A DNA stretch of 64,000 nucleotides from an uncultured Alistipes sp. (lineage in GTDB: Bacteria; Bacteroidota; Bacteroidia; Bacteroidales; Rikenellaceae), in contig CAMWTS010000001.1 in the NCBI GenBank assembly GCA_947177225.1, positions 110,507 to 174,506 of the forward strand. Direction: 5' to 3'. Every line of letters begins with the position of its first letter. Positions within the stretch are counted from its first letter, which is position 1. A program made the translations under genes and the position numbers. Positions 1-10,664 of this stretch are shown in pieces. The notes under the pieces are model-generated. The model did not search any database, was not told where the DNA came from, and saw only the letters and a list, made by a program, of their open reading frames with translations.

Positions 1-105
1 TTCTCGTCCGCCATATGTAATTAAGTTATATTCGCTTCAATTATGCAAAGATACGAATAAACGACAGTAAAAGCAAACTTCAAACTATTTTTACCGAGTA
101 TGAGG

Positions 106-1479
106 TCAGTTTTGCCAACCTCCGCCCAACGCCTTGTAGAGTTGCACCAAAGCCAGATGCTCATCGCGAACGGCATTGCTCAAACCGGTCTGGGCATTGA
201 AATAGCGGCGTTGTGCGTCCAACACGTCGATGTAATTGATACTGCCGGCACGATACTGCAAATTAGCCAGATCGACATACTTGCGGGCTGCATCGCACAG
301 ATCCGATTTCAACTGCGCCGCCTCGCGAGCGCTTCTGTAAGATACAATGGCATCGTCGGTCTCCTTGAACACCTCCAACACCTTCTGCTCATAAGCCAGG
401 CGCGCCTGTTCGTAGGCGGCAAGCTGAGCCTTGTAAGCAGCTTTCTTACGGCCGAATCCGAATACCGGAGCCGCCAGCGTTCCCGCCACATACGAGAACG
501 GCGAACGCAGCAGACCTTTGATATCGTCATTCTCCAAACCGCCGGTCAAACTGAACACCAGACGGGGAAAACGGTCGGCATAGGCAATACCCACTCCGGC
601 CAACGCCGCACGCAACCGTGCCTCCGAAGCCCGCAAATCGGGACGTCGCTGCAACAATACCGACGGAATGCCCACCGGAAGATCCTCCGACCGTATTTCG
701 CTCACATTCATCTTGCCGCGAACAACCTCCCAATCGGGATAGCCGCCCATAAGCAGCGAAATGGCATTCTCCGTAATCTCGATCTGACGTTCGAGATCGG
801 GGATCAACGCGGCAGTGGCGGCATACTCCACTTGCGCCTGCTGATAAACCGTCTCCGATGTAAGGCCTCCCTCGAAACGCAACTTGGCCTGCGCCACTCC
901 CTCGCGACGGGTATCGAGCGTCTGTCTGACGATCGACAATTCATTGTCGAGTGCCACCAGCCTGAAATAAGCCGAAGCCGTTTCGGCCACCAGCATCATG
1001 CGCATGGCACGCTCGTCCTCCACCGTGGCCATATATTCGGATTCGCCTTTACGTTTTGCCCAACGCAGATTGCCCCATAAATCGGCCTCCCAGCGAACGG
1101 TAGCTTTCAGATCGAACTGCGGATCGCGCAATGGAGCCTCACCGTAATAATCGTTGGTCTCATAATCGCCCAAAACGCCGATCGACACATTGGGAAGACG
1201 ATTGGCCTTGCTTATTCGATACATTTGCTGCATCTGCTCTACACGGGCGGCAGCCGACCGTATGTTTTTGTTGTCCGACAGCGTGCGTTCGATAATCCGG
1301 CATAGTATGGTATCGCCGTAGAACTCCCACCATGCAACATCGGCCACGGTCAGCGAATCGACACGTCCGGCTATATTATCGGGCAGATTGAGTTGCGGCG
1401 CCTGACACTGCTTCACCGCAGAGCAGGCGACCGACCCGACGGCAGCCAGGCAAATTAAAACCGTATTTATATATTTCAT
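106..1479 (-). CDS. RND efflux outer-membrane lipoprotein, NodT/OprM-TolC family
   Basis: Translation MKYINTVLICLAAVGSVACS (lipobox) plus TolC-type repeats (LRASEARLRAALAGVGIAYADRFP); start reassigned to the internal Met before the signal peptide. Confidence 0.9.
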   Translation of the reverse strand: MKYINTVLICLAAVGSVACSAVKQCQAPQLNLPDNIAGRVDSLTVADVAWWEFYGDTILCRIIERTLSDNKNIRSAAARVEQMQQMYRISKANRLPNVSIGVLGDYETNDYYGEAPLRDPQFDLKATVRWEADLWGNLRWAKRKGESEYMATVEDERAMRMMLVAETASAYFRLVALDNELSIVRQTLDTRREGVAQAKLRFEGGLTSETVYQQAQVEYAATAALIPDLERQIEITENAISLLMGGYPDWEVVRGKMNVSEIRSEDLPVGIPSVLLQRRPDLRASEARLRAALAGVGIAYADRFPRLVFSLTGGLENDDIKGLLRSPFSYVAGTLAAPVFGFGRKKAAYKAQLAAYEQARLAYEQKVLEVFKETDDAIVSYRSAREAAQLKSDLCDAARKYVDLANLQYRAGSINYIDVLDAQRRYFNAQTGLSNAVRDEHLALVQLYKALGGGWQN

Positions 1480-4400
1480 CGTTTCAGTCGACTTTTGAGT
1501 TTGTAAATCCACACGAAAAAGAACGGGACGAATACTATACCGACAGTTATGGCCACAAGCATTCCGAAAAATACTCCGGTGCCGATGCCCTGACGGCTCG
1601 CCGAACCCGGGCCGGACGCTATGACGAGCGGCAGCAATCCCAGAATGAAAGCCAGCGAAGTCATGACGATAGGGCGGAATCGCAGACGTGCGGCAGTAAG
1701 GGCTGCCGATACGACATCACACCCCTTCTCGACCTCTTCTTTGGCGAACTCGACGATCAGAATAGCATTCTTGGCCACCAGTCCCACCAGCATCACCAGT
1801 CCTATCTGGAAATATATATTGTTCTCCAATCCGCAGATCCATATGCCGATATACGCACCTATGCCAGCCACCGGAAGCGAAAGAATCACGGCGATGGGGA
1901 CAGTCCAGCTCTCATACTGGGCGGCAAGGAAAAGAAAGACGAAAAGGAATGCAAGAGCAAGCACCACTCCGGTCTGTCCGCCTTCATGCTTCTCCTGATA
2001 CGACAATCCGCTCCACTCTACGCCGATATTCGCCGGCAGGTGCTGCCGGGCAATCTGTTCCAGCTTGGCCATGGCCTGACCCGAGCTGTATCCATGCGCC
2101 GCTGCACCGGTGACGGTAGCCGAGTTGAACATGTTGAAACGCTTGACAGTTCCGGCTCCGGTAGTATACTTCGTCGCACCCAACGACGTCACGGGAATCA
2201 TGGCTCCGCCCGTACCGCGCACGAAAAACAGATTCAGATTGTCGCGCTGCATACGATACGGTGCCTCGGCCTGAATATAAACGCGATAGATACGGTTGAA
2301 CATATTGAAATCGTTGACGTAGATCGATCCCGTAAATGCCTTCATCGTAGAGAATATGTCCGACATGGCCACTCCCTGCAATCGCGCCTTGTCGCGGTCG
2401 ACATCGAAATACAGCTGGGGGATATCACCCTGCATCGATGAGGACACGCCCTCCAATTCGGGGCATCGTGCAGCATGGAACAGCAGCGTATCGACCGCAC
2501 GCCGCAGATCGTCGTAGGTGGCATCGCCGCGTGCTTCGAGTATCATCTCGAAACCGCCCGACGATCCCAGTCCGGGGATAACCGCAGGAGTGGAGATATA
2601 GACCTTGCTCTCCGGATACTCCACAAGTTCAGCTCTGATGCGCTGCATAACTGCGGCGATATCTTCCGTGCGACGTTCGTCCCAGGGTTTGAGAATTACC
2701 GTAAACGAACTTCTCGACTGATTGGTGCCCACACGCGGACTCGATCCGGTGACGTTGAGCACATATTCCACATCGGGATCATTCGACATGAAAGCCATTG
2801 CCCGATCCGTCACTTCGCGCGTACGCTCCAAAGAAGCCCCTTCCGGAAGTTCCAGCTCGACAGTAAAATATCCCTGATCCTCCTGCGGCATGAAACTCTG
2901 CGGCAGCAGGCGGTTCATCAGCCAAATGCCGACCAGTATGATACCGAATGCAGCAAACATACGGCGGGAATGGGTGAGTGCTCCGACGATCATGCGGCCG
3001 TAAAACTTGTTGCCACGTGCAAGTGCGTGGTTGATACGGCGGAAAAACCGGTTTTTACGACCATGCGACGGACGTAAAAAGAGCGAGCACATCACCGGAC
3101 TAAGCGTGAGAGCCACCACCGTAGAGATAATTACCGACACGGCAATGGTAATGGTGAACTGCCGATAGAGCGTACCGGTGATTCCGGCCAGAAAGCTCAC
3201 CGGTACGAAGACGGCGCACAGCACAAGCGACATGGCAATCAAGGCTCCGCCCAGTCCCTTCATGGCTTTCTTGGTAGCCTCGTATGGCGACAGATGCTCC
3301 TGCTCCATGATGCGGTCGACATTCTCCACGACGACGATGGCATCGTCGACCACGATACCGATAGCGAGGATCAATCCCAGCAGCGTAAGCAGGTTGAGCG
3401 AGAATCCGCACACCAGCATCACGCCGAAAGTACCGATGAGCGAGATGGGCACGGCGATGATCGGAATCAACGTCGCCCGCCAACTCTGCAACGAGAGATA
3501 TACAACCAGAATCACCAGCAGCAGTGCCTCGAACAACGTGCGATAGACATGATGTATAGATGCTGAAATATAGGTCGTCATGTCGAACGGGATATCGTAG
3601 GTGATACCCTCCGGGAAACTGCTGCTGATCTCCTTCATAGCCTCCTTGACGGCTGCGGCGACCTCGATTGCATTGGCTCCGGGCAACATGTTTATATTCA
3701 TAACGGCGGCATTCTCTCCGTTTATACCGCTTTCGGTCGCATATGATTGAGCTTCGAGCGATATGCGCGCCACGTCTTTCAACCGTATAATCGAACCGTC
3801 GGGGTTGGCACGAACCACAATCTGTTCGAACTCGCCCACAGACGACAGACGCCCCTGAGCCGTGATGGGAATCGTGATGTCGATTCCCTCGGCCGGAGCC
3901 TGCCCCAGCACACCGGCTGCCGACTCCCGATTCTGATCCTGCAATACGGATTGCAGATCCTTGACCGTCAAACCGAAATTCGCCAATTTGTCGGGCTGCA
4001 CCCAAATCTGCATGGCATAATAACGGCTGCCGACATTCGATACACGGCCGACACCGGGCACACGCCGCAGCATATCAAGCACATTGAGCGTTGCATAGTT
4101 CGACAGATAGATCTCGTCGAACTTGGGATCGGAAGATCGCAATGCGATGGTCAGAAGTTTGCTCGACGCCTGCTTTTCGACCGAGAGGCCGTTTTGCACG
4201 ACCTCCACCGGCAACCGTGATTCGGCACGCTTCAATCTGTTCTGAATATCCACGGCTGCAAGATCCGGATCGGTAGATATGTCGAACGTCACCGAAGCGG
4301 TAAAGCCGCCCGAATTGGAGCTCGACGACTCCATATATATCATTCCCGGCGTACCGTTCAACTCCTGTTCGATCGGAGTGGCTACGGCCTGCGTCACGGT

Positions 4401-4568
4401 CTGCGCATCGGCACCGGGGTATGAGGCCGAGATCGTCACCACGGGAGGAACGATCTGCGGATACTGATCGACGGGCAACATCGCAAGGCCGATGCCGCCT
4501 ACAATTACTATGATGACCGAGAGAACCGTTGAAAAGACCGGTCTGTCGATAAAGAAATCGGATTTCAT
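1476..4568 (-). CDS. RND multidrug efflux permease, HAE1/AcrB family
   Basis: 1030 aa, MKSDFFIDRPVFSTVLSVIIVIVGGIGLAMLPVDQYPQIVPP and AcrB-like TM motifs. Confidence 0.95.
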   Translation of the reverse strand: MKSDFFIDRPVFSTVLSVIIVIVGGIGLAMLPVDQYPQIVPPVVTISASYPGADAQTVTQAVATPIEQELNGTPGMIYMESSSSNSGGFTASVTFDISTDPDLAAVDIQNRLKRAESRLPVEVVQNGLSVEKQASSKLLTIALRSSDPKFDEIYLSNYATLNVLDMLRRVPGVGRVSNVGSRYYAMQIWVQPDKLANFGLTVKDLQSVLQDQNRESAAGVLGQAPAEGIDITIPITAQGRLSSVGEFEQIVVRANPDGSIIRLKDVARISLEAQSYATESGINGENAAVMNINMLPGANAIEVAAAVKEAMKEISSSFPEGITYDIPFDMTTYISASIHHVYRTLFEALLLVILVVYLSLQSWRATLIPIIAVPISLIGTFGVMLVCGFSLNLLTLLGLILAIGIVVDDAIVVVENVDRIMEQEHLSPYEATKKAMKGLGGALIAMSLVLCAVFVPVSFLAGITGTLYRQFTITIAVSVIISTVVALTLSPVMCSLFLRPSHGRKNRFFRRINHALARGNKFYGRMIVGALTHSRRMFAAFGIILVGIWLMNRLLPQSFMPQEDQGYFTVELELPEGASLERTREVTDRAMAFMSNDPDVEYVLNVTGSSPRVGTNQSRSSFTVILKPWDERRTEDIAAVMQRIRAELVEYPESKVYISTPAVIPGLGSSGGFEMILEARGDATYDDLRRAVDTLLFHAARCPELEGVSSSMQGDIPQLYFDVDRDKARLQGVAMSDIFSTMKAFTGSIYVNDFNMFNRIYRVYIQAEAPYRMQRDNLNLFFVRGTGGAMIPVTSLGATKYTTGAGTVKRFNMFNSATVTGAAAHGYSSGQAMAKLEQIARQHLPANIGVEWSGLSYQEKHEGGQTGVVLALAFLFVFLFLAAQYESWTVPIAVILSLPVAGIGAYIGIWICGLENNIYFQIGLVMLVGLVAKNAILIVEFAKEEVEKGCDVVSAALTAARLRFRPIVMTSLAFILGLLPLVIASGPGSASRQGIGTGVFFGMLVAITVGIVFVPFFFVWIYKLKSRLKR

Positions 4569-4577
4569 GGTATAAAT

Positions 4578-5807
4578 CTACTCGTTTTCGGGACTGTTTT
4601 CAACGACGGGCTTCACCGGCCGCACCTTCATTCCGTGTTGCAGTTTGTGATATCCCTCGACCACGATGTTCTCACCATAAGCCAGACCGCGCTCCACAAC
4701 CGTACGTGTATCTATCTCCGGGCCGATCTCTATGAAGCGACGCTCGACGATACTGTCGGGGCGTACCACATAAATGAAAACTCCGCCCTTCTCTATGACA
4801 AGCGACTTGGTAGGCACGACAACTGCGTCTTCACGGACGTCGAGCAACAACCTGACCTTGGTAAACTGACCTGGCAGAAGAATATGATCGGGATTGGACA
4901 TCTCGGCTCGCACGGAGAACGTACCGGTCTGAGGATCGACCTGAGGGTCGGCGAAGTCGACCAGTCCGCGGAACGGATATTCCGAGCCGTCGGCCAATGT
5001 AACGGTAATGTAAGGATCCCATTTGCGAGTGGAGTCGCGATGTCCGAGATTGACGTTGCGAGCCTTGGAACGCAGATAATCGAGTGCCGTCATGCTGAAA
5101 TCGACACGCACCGTATCGCTCTTGACCACCGTAGCCAGCAAAGATTTGCCGCCGGGGCCGACCAGTGTGCCTATGTCGACACTGCGCTCGGAGATGTATC
5201 CGGAAATGGGCGAACGTACATCGGTGTAACCCAACGTCATTTCGGCCTGCGTGAGGTCGGCCTCATTGACCACGACGTCGGCTGCGGCACTCTCGTAGAT
5301 GGCTATGGCGTTGTCCAGATCGAGCTGCGACGCGGCATTCTGCTCGTAGAGCGGGCGTATGCGATTCAGGTCGCGTTCGGCTTTAAGCGCCTGCGCCTTG
5401 GCCTTGTTGAGCGAAGCCTTTGCACGATTGACGCGGGCACGATACAGACGCGGATCGATTTCGAACAACGACTGTCCGCGCTCTACATACGTACCTTCGG
5501 CAAAGAGCATCTTTTCGAGGTAGCCCTCCACACGGGCACGTATTTCGACGATCTGCTGAGCACGGATACGCCCCACATAGTCGCCATAGATATTCACGTC
5601 GTCCATGGCAACCGGCTCGACCTCTACCGTCGGCAGGAACGGCGCGGCAGGACGCGGAGACAACAGCCAGAAAACGAGACCGACGGCAACAGCTATGGCT
5701 GCGATGATAACAATCCATGTCCGTCGGCCTATTTTTATTCGATAATGCGATGCGCGCAATGCGGCGTTTTTCATGGTGGCAATGCTCCAATCGGGTTTCC
5801 TCAGCAT
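4578..5807 (-). CDS. RND efflux periplasmic adaptor (AcrA/MFP family)
   Basis: 409 aa with IRARVEGYLEKMLFAEGTYVERGQSLFEIDPRLY; start may be the internal Met at 5774. Confidence 0.93.
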   Translation of the reverse strand: MLRKPDWSIATMKNAALRASHYRIKIGRRTWIVIIAAIAVAVGLVFWLLSPRPAAPFLPTVEVEPVAMDDVNIYGDYVGRIRAQQIVEIRARVEGYLEKMLFAEGTYVERGQSLFEIDPRLYRARVNRAKASLNKAKAQALKAERDLNRIRPLYEQNAASQLDLDNAIAIYESAAADVVVNEADLTQAEMTLGYTDVRSPISGYISERSVDIGTLVGPGGKSLLATVVKSDTVRVDFSMTALDYLRSKARNVNLGHRDSTRKWDPYITVTLADGSEYPFRGLVDFADPQVDPQTGTFSVRAEMSNPDHILLPGQFTKVRLLLDVREDAVVVPTKSLVIEKGGVFIYVVRPDSIVERRFIEIGPEIDTRTVVERGLAYGENIVVEGYHKLQHGMKVRPVKPVVENSPENE

Positions 5808-6049
5808 ATATCAACTGTATTTATATTAATAATAGATATACGATCGTGATTGCATTTTATTGTTTCATGGCCATATTTTTTTTCGACGCACCTCGATTCT
5901 TGCATTTTTTCCTGCCGCGACACATCAAACGATTAAGACAAAGGCATAGGTATGCAACATGAAGCACGAGTTACAGATGTCCGAATCAACGGCTTTGGTC
6001 TGCATTTTGCGCAGATTGCAACGTATAATCCGAAAACGCATCTTAACAT

Positions 6050-6634
6050 ATGAAAACAAAGAGTATCAAGGGCACACGCACCGAAGAGAATCTGTTGAAG
6101 GCATTTGCCGGCGAGAGTCAGGCTCGCAACCGTTATACGTTCTTCGCATCGGTAGCCCGCAAAGAGGGCTACGAACAGATCGCCGCAGTATTCGAGACCA
6201 CGGCCGATCAGGAGAAAGAGCATGCGAAACGATTTTTCAAGTTCCTCGAAGGTGGCGAAGCCACTATCCGCAACGCGTCGTATCCGGCAGGACGCATCGG
6301 AACCACTGCCGAAAATCTGTTGGCAGCCGCGCAGGGCGAACACGAGGAGTGGGATCTGCTATACTCCGATTTCGGTCGCACGGCCAGAGAGGAGGGTTTC
6401 ACCGAGATAGCCGCCGCATTCGCCGCCATAGCCAAGGTCGAGGCCGAGCACGAGCGCCGCTACCTGGCACTTCTGAGTCGCATGACCGATGGCGACTTCT
6501 TCGTCCGCGACGGCGAAGTGATGTGGCAATGCCGCAACTGCGGATTCATATGCAAAGGCAGCCAGGCCCCGCTCAAATGTCCGGCATGCGAACACCCGCA
6601 AGCATTCTTCGAGCCGATGGCCGACAACTATTGA
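6050..6634 (+). CDS. Rubrerythrin
   Basis: 194 aa; ferritin-like diiron N-terminus (ENLLKAFAGESQARNRYTFFA) and C-terminal rubredoxin-like CXXC pairs (CRNCGF...CPAC). Confidence 0.95.
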   Translation: MKTKSIKGTRTEENLLKAFAGESQARNRYTFFASVARKEGYEQIAAVFETTADQEKEHAKRFFKFLEGGEATIRNASYPAGRIGTTAENLLAAAQGEHEEWDLLYSDFGRTAREEGFTEIAAAFAAIAKVEAEHERRYLALLSRMTDGDFFVRDGEVMWQCRNCGFICKGSQAPLKCPACEHPQAFFEPMADNY

Positions 6635-6642
6635 AAAAGCCA

Positions 6643-6669
6643 AGAGCCGCTCTGCGACGGAGCGGCTCT
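6643..6669. terminator. Bidirectional intrinsic terminator between convergent rubrerythrin and CapA genes
   Basis: AGAGCCGCTC-tgcgac-GAGCGGCTCT flanked by A-rich and T-rich tracts. Confidence 0.8.
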
Positions 6670-6676
6670 CTTATTT

Positions 6677-7756
6677 TTATAAATACAGGAGAGAATTGGT
6701 ATCCGAGACGAATTGTTCGTACCGACGGCGGGCATCGTCCGGCATACAGATCGTATCGGCCACTTCTGGCGGCAGAATACGATAGCCGGGACACAGCACC
6801 CACACGGGTATGGCCTCGACAGCATATTGCAATCGTGACAGCGTATCGCATCTTATGACATCGACAGCCGCAATCAGCCCGCCGTCGCAATATCTGCGCT
6901 GCTGGTTCGACACAAAATTACCCAACGAATAGAATACCACACCGGCGGAATCTACCTCGAAAGGCTGTATGACATGAGGGTGGCTGCCGATTACGATGTC
7001 CGCACCGTGCCTCCTGAGAAAATCGGCCAGTCGCCGCTGCTCGGCATTGGCGCGACGTTCGTATTCGTTGCCCCAGTGCATGAACGCAATGATACAATCG
7101 ACGCTGTCGCGATCGATCGCAGCCATATCGCGCGAGATAACGAGCGTATCGATCAGATTTACCATACGGTCACCGGGAACCGGTATGCCGTTGGTGCCGT
7201 AAGTATAGTTTATCATCGCGAAACGCACTCCGCCATGGCCGAAACGAAGGATATTGTTGCGACGATAATCCGCCGAGTCGGCATATACGCCCGTGTGACG
7301 TATCGCGCGACGCTCCAAAGCCTCCACCGTAGAGGCGATGCCGCGACTCGCCCTGTCGCAACAATGGTTATTGGCCATCACGGCGACGTCGATACCCATA
7401 TCAGCCATGGCATCGGCCACCTCGACCGGCGAGCAGAAGCATGGGTACCCGCTGTAATGGCCGTCGGGCGAAAGTGTGGTTTCGAGGTTGATGACGGCAA
7501 CGTCGGCATCGCGGAAATAGTGGGCGACATACTCGAACGAACGGGTATAATCGTAGCTTCCGTCGGCACTCCGTGCCGCCGACACCTGCGGCATATGCTG
7601 CATAAGATCGCCACCGAAAACCAGTCGCACCGTATCGCACTTTACCTCCGGCTCAGACTCCGGTGACTCGGCCGCATATCGTATCGCGGGAGAGGCTTCG
7701 AGCACGAACCACACGCATAGCGGCACGGCAAGCAGTATGTAGATCAATCGTTTCAT
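6677..7756 (-). CDS. CapA-family (PGA_cap) metallophosphatase-like protein
   Basis: MKRLIYILLAVPLCVWF signal; VRLVFGGDLMQHMPQ, NHCCDRASRG, GSHPHVIQPFE motifs. Confidence 0.85.
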   Translation of the reverse strand: MKRLIYILLAVPLCVWFVLEASPAIRYAAESPESEPEVKCDTVRLVFGGDLMQHMPQVSAARSADGSYDYTRSFEYVAHYFRDADVAVINLETTLSPDGHYSGYPCFCSPVEVADAMADMGIDVAVMANNHCCDRASRGIASTVEALERRAIRHTGVYADSADYRRNNILRFGHGGVRFAMINYTYGTNGIPVPGDRMVNLIDTLVISRDMAAIDRDSVDCIIAFMHWGNEYERRANAEQRRLADFLRRHGADIVIGSHPHVIQPFEVDSAGVVFYSLGNFVSNQQRRYCDGGLIAAVDVIRCDTLSRLQYAVEAIPVWVLCPGYRILPPEVADTICMPDDARRRYEQFVSDTNSLLYL

Positions 7757-7876
7757 ATAGGACAAAGATAAGCAAATCCGGCAAATTATCAAACCGCAGT
7801 CTTTATGCGACAATAACGGCGGGACACCTATCGTATCCCGCCGTCGAAAATCAACCCAATTATCACACCTATGATC

Positions 7877-8323
7877 TTAGAATTTGAGTTGCGATATCTG
7901 TTTCAGGCTCAAATCGCCGACTACATCGACAACCACGATTTCGGAGCATGAGCAGGTCATCACGATAACCTCTTTTATCTTCTCTTCGACAGTCAGCGTA
8001 TATATCTTCACGGACTGCTTTCCATCGTTGGTCGAAACCATAACCGACAATCCCGACCGGTCGAGCATCTGATCGCATCTCTTGCGGAACGCCTCCATGG
8101 CCTCAGCATCGTCGGAGTCGAATGTTACCGACATCACGCCGTCGATCGACGCCAGTGCCATGTTGTAGTTGCTGTCCATCATGCGAAGCATCTGTTTCGA
8201 GACCTGTACGGTCGAGTATCCATCTCGTCCGACACAATCGTCGAACAAAGCCTTGTAGGCATCGTTCTGGGCTGCGGCCGCCAAAGGAGACAACATGAGC
8301 AGCAATATTATGAACTTTTTCAT
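7877..8323 (-). CDS. DUF4252-like secreted protein
   Basis: Signal peptide plus MSVTFDSDDAEAMEAFRKRCDQML; position next to ECF sigma module typical of this family. Confidence 0.65.
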   Translation of the reverse strand: MKKFIILLLMLSPLAAAAQNDAYKALFDDCVGRDGYSTVQVSKQMLRMMDSNYNMALASIDGVMSVTFDSDDAEAMEAFRKRCDQMLDRSGLSVMVSTNDGKQSVKIYTLTVEEKIKEVIVMTCSCSEIVVVDVVGDLSLKQISQLKF

Positions 8324-8342
8324 ATGATATTCCATTTATCGT

Positions 8343-9188
8343 TTAAAACCACAAACCCAAACCTACCGACATGCGATGCGCCTTGGGGGCACTGTCCTGC
8401 TTGAACATCTCCATGAACGAGTAGTTGCCGTAGACATAGAGACGCTGGAAGCCAAAACGAACCGTTGCGCCGACATTGAACGGATTGAGATGGCAGTTGC
8501 GATACTTCTCCTTGGGGAATTTGATCTTGGTATGGCCACCTATGTTGAGATCGAAATTAAGACCCGCCGAGATGAACATGCGTTTTTTGATATTCCAGTC
8601 GAGCAAAACGGGCATATGCAGATACGTAGCCACGAGCTTCGACTTCTTGTACGACGGATCTATCGGCTCCGGCCGCATCATGCCTTCCGAATATTTTATG
8701 GTCAGATCGTTCGAAAACGTGTAATTCTCCACCGACAGTCCCATGCCGATCGACAAACCGAGCGTTCGGCTCTTGTTGAGCACCGTATTGAATGTTACGA
8801 AATTGAATGCCACATGGATAGATTTGCCGTTGTTAAGATCCAGGAATCCGTGATCCTCGGCCGCATAGGCTCCGTAATCGGTATTGGCAAGCTGGCAAAA
8901 ACCGAACTCCATAAGCGACAAGTGATTGTACGACGCTCCGTTGATTCCGGCAAACGAGATTTTGGTACGCGATTCGTTTTTAGTGGGATATGCGCCGAGC
9001 GTCATCACGGGAGTCCGCTCGCCGAATGTCAGTTCCAGCCCGCCGATGCTTAGCGTGGCGGTATCGTCCGATGCCCTTAACGATGATTGTTGCTGTTCGT
9101 TGAGATAGATCGTCGAGCTGTCGGTCTGCTGAGCCTCGGCAGCACAGACGACGGCAATCGAGAGCAATGATAAAAAGATACGTTTCAT
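8343..9188 (-). CDS. Outer-membrane beta-barrel protein (PorT-like fold)
   Basis: 281 aa with signal peptide, alternating aromatic beta-strand pattern, C-terminal LGLWF. Confidence 0.65.
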   Translation of the reverse strand: MKRIFLSLLSIAVVCAAEAQQTDSSTIYLNEQQQSSLRASDDTATLSIGGLELTFGERTPVMTLGAYPTKNESRTKISFAGINGASYNHLSLMEFGFCQLANTDYGAYAAEDHGFLDLNNGKSIHVAFNFVTFNTVLNKSRTLGLSIGMGLSVENYTFSNDLTIKYSEGMMRPEPIDPSYKKSKLVATYLHMPVLLDWNIKKRMFISAGLNFDLNIGGHTKIKFPKEKYRNCHLNPFNVGATVRFGFQRLYVYGNYSFMEMFKQDSAPKAHRMSVGLGLWF

Positions 9189-9221
9189 ACACTGAATATT
9201 TGGAATTATTATGGATCGTAA

Positions 9222-9686
9222 CTATTTTGCCAATATGGACAATGTAGCAAGCATCTCCGCCGAGTGTTCTATATCCGACTGCACTCCGTCCAAGACGCGG
9301 CGCGTGAGACGTTCGGCTTCGTCCCGATCGGTTATTGCACGGCCGTTGAGATAGCAATACGCCACATCAGGCATCGCGTCCGGCACAAAATCACCGCTGC
9401 GATATATTGTCACCGCCCCCAGAACCATGCAGGCTGCTGCGGCTGCAACCGATGCCGCAATACCGAATCGTCGGCGTACAGAGCGTTTCAAAGAGGCCTT
9501 GGCCACCACCGGACGCGTCTGCGCACGTTTCTCGGCCGCATAGGCAAACATAGGAGCGGCATATCGCAAATCGGCAGGAATATCGGCTGTCGAGGCGAAA
9601 AATCGTCGCAACGTCTGCTCCTCGTCAAGAGTCGTCTCGCCATCGAAATAGCGGTCTAACAGTCGTTTGATCTCATTGTACTCCAT
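9222..9686 (-). CDS. Putative anti-sigma factor (single TM)
   Basis: 154 aa, cytoplasmic N-terminus then TM (FGIAASVAAAAACMVLGAVTIY); overlaps the 3' end of the ECF sigma gene. Confidence 0.6.
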   Translation of the reverse strand: MEYNEIKRLLDRYFDGETTLDEEQTLRRFFASTADIPADLRYAAPMFAYAAEKRAQTRPVVAKASLKRSVRRRFGIAASVAAAAACMVLGAVTIYRSGDFVPDAMPDVAYCYLNGRAITDRDEAERLTRRVLDGVQSDIEHSAEMLATLSILAK

Positions 9687-10185
9687 AGTTCATAATCTTT
9701 AAAAGTTCTTCACGCACCGTTCGTCGTGCCCGTGACAGATTCATTCTCACACTCGCTTCGTCGCTCTGCGTCACTTCGGCAATCTCATCGATATCCCATT
9801 GTTCGACATCGCGCAGATGTATCGCAATACGCTGGCGCTCGGGCAAATGCGATATTATGCGTTCGACGATTCGCACCTGATCCTCGGCTTCGTACTGCGA
9901 TCCGTAATCGGCACTGCGCTCGCTTGCATATCCTACCGCAGCCAATGATCGATCGTGTCGGTCGAGAGCACGGAAACGGTCGAGGCAGAGGTTTCTGACC
10001 GATCGCAGAACATAGGCACGCGGATTACCCATGCTCAATATTTCATCGCGTCTGCGCCATACCATTTCATAGATGTCCTGCGTCACGTCCTCGGCATCGG
10101 CGGCATTGCCGACAAGGCTCAAAGCCACGCGATAGGCCACATCTTTGGTCGACAGCATCAGCTCGTTATAACGATCGATCTTCAT
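9673..10185 (-). CDS. RNA polymerase ECF sigma factor (sigma-70 family)
   Basis: Region 2 ALSLVGNAADAEDVTQDIYEMVWRRRD and region 4 LPERQRIAIHLRDVEQWDIDEIAEVTQSDEASVRMNLSRARRTVRE. Confidence 0.93.
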   Translation of the reverse strand: MKIDRYNELMLSTKDVAYRVALSLVGNAADAEDVTQDIYEMVWRRRDEILSMGNPRAYVLRSVRNLCLDRFRALDRHDRSLAAVGYASERSADYGSQYEAEDQVRIVERIISHLPERQRIAIHLRDVEQWDIDEIAEVTQSDEASVRMNLSRARRTVREELLKIMNYGVQ

Positions 10186-10278
10186 CTTGCGATAAATCCT
10201 TTTTTTCTTGTCACATTTCACCTATATGACGAACAACGGCGGGAAAATGTAACATCTCCCGCCGAATATTTTTCATTT

Positions 10279-10566
10279 TTATTTGACCTCGCGTTTGGGA
10301 AACCAGCCCTTTTCGACTCGCTTGCGCTGCTCGAACACCTCGCCGATACTCCAAAACGACGATGTCCCCCACACGGCCAGAAGCGTCGACCACAAGACAT
10401 CGGCTACGAACAGCGATGCTGCCACAGACACGATACCCATCAAGAGAAAGGCTTTCCAGCAGCCTACGCCGAAATAGTACTCGCCCTTGATGACCATAGG
10501 GTGGAATATTCCGATAATGACGAACGTCGCCACGCCTATGATAAGACCCGTAAAATATAAATCCAT
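10279..10566 (-). CDS. DUF4491-like small membrane protein
   Basis: MDLYFTGLIIGVATFVIIGIFHPMVIKGEYYFGVGCWKAFLLMG. Confidence 0.75.
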   Translation of the reverse strand: MDLYFTGLIIGVATFVIIGIFHPMVIKGEYYFGVGCWKAFLLMGIVSVAASLFVADVLWSTLLAVWGTSSFWSIGEVFEQRKRVEKGWFPKREVK

Positions 10567-10664
10567 AATTCCAAATATTAATATATCGACAAAGATAGTA
10601 AAAGTCGGACGCATAACCAAACCGACGCCTGCCTCCGCCCGTTAAGAGACATTCCGCCGCATGC

